Source: an uncultured Collinsella sp. (GTDB taxonomy: Bacteria > Actinomycetota > Coriobacteriia > Coriobacteriales > Coriobacteriaceae). Taken from it: 9,336 nt of DNA. The first letter of the stretch is position 1; every line of letters starts with the position of its first letter. Both the position numbers and the translations under genes were made by a program. Below the pieces are notes generated by a model. That model saw only the letters and a list, made by a program, of their open reading frames with translations, was not told the DNA's origin and searched no databases. This document shows, piece by piece, positions 7,874 through 9,336 of this stretch. The stretch covers positions 1-9,336 of the forward strand of contig USAY01000074.1 in NCBI GenBank assembly GCA_900552755.1, in the 5' to 3' direction.

Positions 7874-7953
7874 CGGCTAACTTTTAGGCAAAGTAGTAAG
7901 ACATGGGCAACTTTTGCGGTAAAGTTAGCCGTGGAAAGTATCCAAAGGCTAAC
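7874..7953. promoter_or_regulatory. Candidate operator cluster with three GGCTAAC half-sites, before the DtxR-family gene
   Basis: The heptamer GGCTAAC occurs at 7875-7881 and 7947-7953, and in reverse (GTTAGCC) at 7924-7930. The first and reversed copies belong to perfect 11-bp inverted arms, CGGCTAACTTT (7874-7884) and AAAGTTAGCCG (7921-7931). Two tighter palindromes also exist: ACTTT/AAAGT (7880-7884 with 7890-7894) and AACTTT/AAAGTT (7909-7914 with 7921-7926). GGCTAAC resembles the core of DtxR/IdeR operators, so self-regulation by the downstream gene product is plausible. A weak promoter, TTGCGG (7914-7919) with TATCCA (7939-7944) at 19-base spacing, would overlap the second palindrome. 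Confidence 0.5.
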
Positions 7954-7978
7954 TAGCAATCATTGCGAAAGGCGGCCC

Positions 7979-8368
7979 ATGGCCCTACGTGAATCCGGAG
8001 AAGACTATCTCGAATCGATCTACGTTCTGTCGCAACGTCAGGGCATCGTGCGCTCGATTGATGTTGCAGAGTACCTTGGCGTAACTAAGGCAAGCGTTTC
8101 AAAAGCTATGGCGACGTTGGAGAACAACGGCTACGTCGAAATGGGCAAGCGAGATGTTCATCTGACGGAGCGTGGTCTGGAGGTCGCTCGTCAAATGTGG
8201 GAGCGTCACTGCTTTTTCGTGGGGCTGCTGGAGGATGCGGGTGTTTCGGCTGAGGTCGCGTCGCAAGAGGGCTGCCACATGGAGCACTGCCTAAGCGAGG
8301 AAAGCTTCGAGAAGCTGAGGGCGATGCTGGGACGGGACGGTGCTTCGGCGCCAATAATGACCGACTAG
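7979..8368 (+). CDS. DtxR/MntR-family metal-dependent transcriptional repressor
   Basis: Cytoplasmic repressor that binds Mn(II) or Fe(II) and then DNA. The 129 residues comprise a winged-helix domain (about 5-65; recognition helix near 35-49, VTKASVSKAMATLENNGY) and a metal/dimer domain (about 66-117). There is no C-terminal SH3/FeoA-like domain, so it is MntR-sized. By alignment from memory to B. subtilis MntR, the ligands Asp9, Glu12, His77, Glu102 and His103 are kept, while MntR Glu99 is replaced by Cys99, as at Cys102 of DtxR. The start is the ATG at 7979 with GAAAGG at 7967-7972; the frame stays open upstream to 7778, but that stretch overlaps the HAD gene end and its terminator. Codon use is more mixed (AAA, GCA, TCA) than in the pst genes. 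Metal and targets are uncertain; the half-sites upstream suggest autoregulation. Confidence 0.88.
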   Translation: MALRESGEDYLESIYVLSQRQGIVRSIDVAEYLGVTKASVSKAMATLENNGYVEMGKRDVHLTERGLEVARQMWERHCFFVGLLEDAGVSAEVASQEGCHMEHCLSEESFEKLRAMLGRDGASAPIMTD

Positions 8369-8371
8369 CAC

Positions 8372-8389
8372 TCCCGCAGCGGCGCGGGA
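8372..8389. repeat. Small hairpin just after the metal regulator gene
   Basis: TCCCGC (8372-8377) pairs with GCGGGA (8384-8389) around a 6-base loop, three bases after the stop codon. No T tract follows, so it is at most a weak terminator. From 8390 to 8486 I see neither a gene nor a clear motif. Confidence 0.35.
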
Positions 8390-8486
8390 CAGCGACCGAG
8401 ATGAGTGGTCCCACCAACTAAGTCCAACTCAGACAAGGAACCCCACCAGCAAGCGATGCCCAAGAACCGCCAGCAACGTTACCGCA

Positions 8487-8615
8487 GGCCGGGGCCGGGC
8501 TTGGTTTTGAAAACATTCCGCAGACCAGAAGTGCCCCCGTTCGTAGCTCCGAAGGAGCAGAACGGGGGCACTTCATTGGTCGAGGACGTTTTCAAAACCA
8601 AGCCCGGCCCCGGCC
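8487..8615. repeat. 129-base nested perfect palindrome between convergent genes
   Basis: The outer arms 8487-8514 and 8588-8615 are perfect 28-bp reverse complements, running from a GC block to TTTTGAAAAC. Inside, 8529-8542 and 8560-8573 are perfect 14-bp reverse complements on the same axis (centre 8551), separated from the outer arms by 14 bases on each side. Within those spacers GACCAG (8523-8528) can pair with TTGGTC (8576-8581), counting one wobble. The core holds GCTCC (8546-8550) and GGAGC (8554-8558). On either strand the RNA would fold into one long rod. It lies between two converging genes, so two-way termination is the simplest role, though neither side has a clear T tract; a dispersed palindromic repeat is the alternative. 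Confidence 0.85.
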
Positions 8616-8631
8616 GGACAGCCCACGAACG

Positions 8632-9336
8632 CTACAAGTTCTTGACACCCATCGCGCGCATGGCGTTCAGGATGGCGATGATCGCCACGCCTACGTCGCC
8701 GAACACGGCAAGCCACATGTTGGCGATGCCCAGCGCTGCCAGCACAAGGATCAGCAGCTTAACGCCCAGCGCAAAGATGATGTTCTGCCAGACGATCGTC
8801 ATGGTCTTGCGTGCCACGCGGATCGCGCGGGAAATGTTGGACGGCTTGTCGTCCATGAGCACGACATCGGCGGCCTCGATCGCAGCGTCAGAACCCATAG
8901 CGCCCATGGCAATGCCCACATCGGCGCGCGTAAGCACGGGCGCATCGTTGATGCCGTCGCCCACAAAGGCGAGCTTGCCCTTGCCACTCTCGGTTGCAAG
9001 CAGCGCCTCGACGCGCTCGACCTTATCGCCCGGCAGCAGCTGCGCGTGGAACTCGTCGAGACTGAGTTGCTTGACCACAGACGCCGCAACCTCCTCGCGG
9101 TCGCCCGTGAGCATGACGGTGCGCTTGACACCGGCGGCGTGCAGGTCGCGAATCGTTTGCTCAGCATCGGCCTTGACGGTGTCTGCAATCACGATGTGGC
9201 CGGCGTACACGCCGTCAACGAGCACATGCAGAATCGTTCCGACGACCTCGCAATCGGGCGCTTCGACTCCGGCCGCGGCGAGCATCTTTGCGTTGCCAAC
9301 GACGACGTGCTTGCCGTCGATGGTTGCCGTCACGCC
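8632..9336 (-). CDS. Zn/Cd/Pb-type P1B heavy-metal-translocating ATPase, C-terminal part (5' end outside window)
   Basis: C-terminal 234 residues of a metal-efflux ATPase in the cytoplasmic membrane (ZntA/CadA-like, P1B-2 type). The frame is open to the window edge, and its first residues (GVTATIDGKHVVVGN) are an internal nucleotide-binding motif, so a GTG at 9333 is not the start. Visible, counted from the edge: VGN (13-15), the hinge MLTGD (75-79), KVERVEAL (105-112), GDGINDAPVLTRADVGIAMG (126-145), then two membrane segments (about 183-203 and 206-226). Lys193 in the first and Asp214 in WLAVFGDVG match, from memory, the Lys and Asp that mark Zn/Cd pumps; copper pumps have other residues there. 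The phosphorylated Asp (DKTG), the CPC-type metal site and any N-terminal metal-binding domain are off-window. It converges on the metal regulator gene. Confidence 0.9.
   Translation of the reverse strand, partial: GVTATIDGKHVVVGNAKMLAAAGVEAPDCEVVGTILHVLVDGVYAGHIVIADTVKADAEQTIRDLHAAGVKRTVMLTGDREEVAASVVKQLSLDEFHAQLLPGDKVERVEALLATESGKGKLAFVGDGINDAPVLTRADVGIAMGAMGSDAAIEAADVVLMDDKPSNISRAIRVARKTMTIVWQNIIFALGVKLLILVLAALGIANMWLAVFGDVGVAIIAILNAMRAMGVKNL

Noticed and set aside
5647..7959. 770-codon open frame on the minus strand opposite the ABC-F and HAD genes
   Set aside because: It spans two unrelated genes and a terminator, and shows no motif. It is explained by codon bias of the + strand genes.
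7778..7978. Upstream extension of the DtxR-family gene
   Set aside because: It would overlap the HAD gene end, its terminator and the operator-like repeats. The ATG at 7979 has GAAAGG six bases before it and gives the normal family N terminus.
8487..8615. Integron attC site or IS end
   Set aside because: The arms are perfect rather than the bulged arms of attC. No integrase, transposase or cassette gene is nearby, and I saw no flanking target duplication.

Overview
The window looks like chromosomal DNA of a high-GC anaerobic actinobacterium of the Coriobacteriia, most likely Collinsella or a close relative. This is an inference from the style of the proteins (an M20 dipeptidase of the PepV type, a Tat-exported lipoprotein PstS, C/G-ending codons) and from the GC-rich palindromes between genes. 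No rRNA or marker gene is present to prove it.

Layout, left to right. Positions 1-996 (+) hold the 3' part of a PepV-like Xaa-His-type dipeptidase gene, cut by the window edge. A 294-base gap follows. It has a long nested hairpin at 1018-1086 and probably the promoter of a complete phosphate ABC importer operon: pstS (1291-2229), pstC (2254-3162), pstA (3155-4081) and pstB (4078-4950). The last three genes are tightly packed, with 8-base and 4-base overlaps. A strong intrinsic terminator (5008-5042) closes the operon, and phoU does not follow. Positions 5155-7014 encode a Uup-type ABC-F ATPase. Six bases later comes a Cof-type HAD phosphatase gene (7021-7791), probably in the same transcript, ending at another terminator (7814-7850). 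After a 187-base regulatory gap rich in inverted repeats lies a small DtxR/MntR-family metal-dependent repressor gene (7979-8368, +). It converges on the 3' part of a Zn/Cd/Pb-type P1B ATPase gene (8632-9336, -), cut by the right edge. Between these two lies a perfect 28-bp inverted repeat that encloses a second perfect 14-bp inverted repeat on the same axis (8487-8615).

How it works together. PstS is predicted to capture phosphate at the outer membrane face as a lipoprotein, PstC and PstA to form the channel, and PstB to power import. The ABC-F protein and the HAD phosphatase are a separate housekeeping pair. The right end is a metal-homeostasis neighbourhood, with a metal sensor and a metal-efflux pump converging.

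I see no phage, IS, CRISPR, toxin-antitoxin or biosynthetic system, and no convincing new multi-gene system. What deserves a second look is non-coding: the nested palindromes, and the repeated GGCTAAC half-sites before the metal regulator. The Tat-type PstS signal and the mixed metal-site residues of the regulator are also worth attention.
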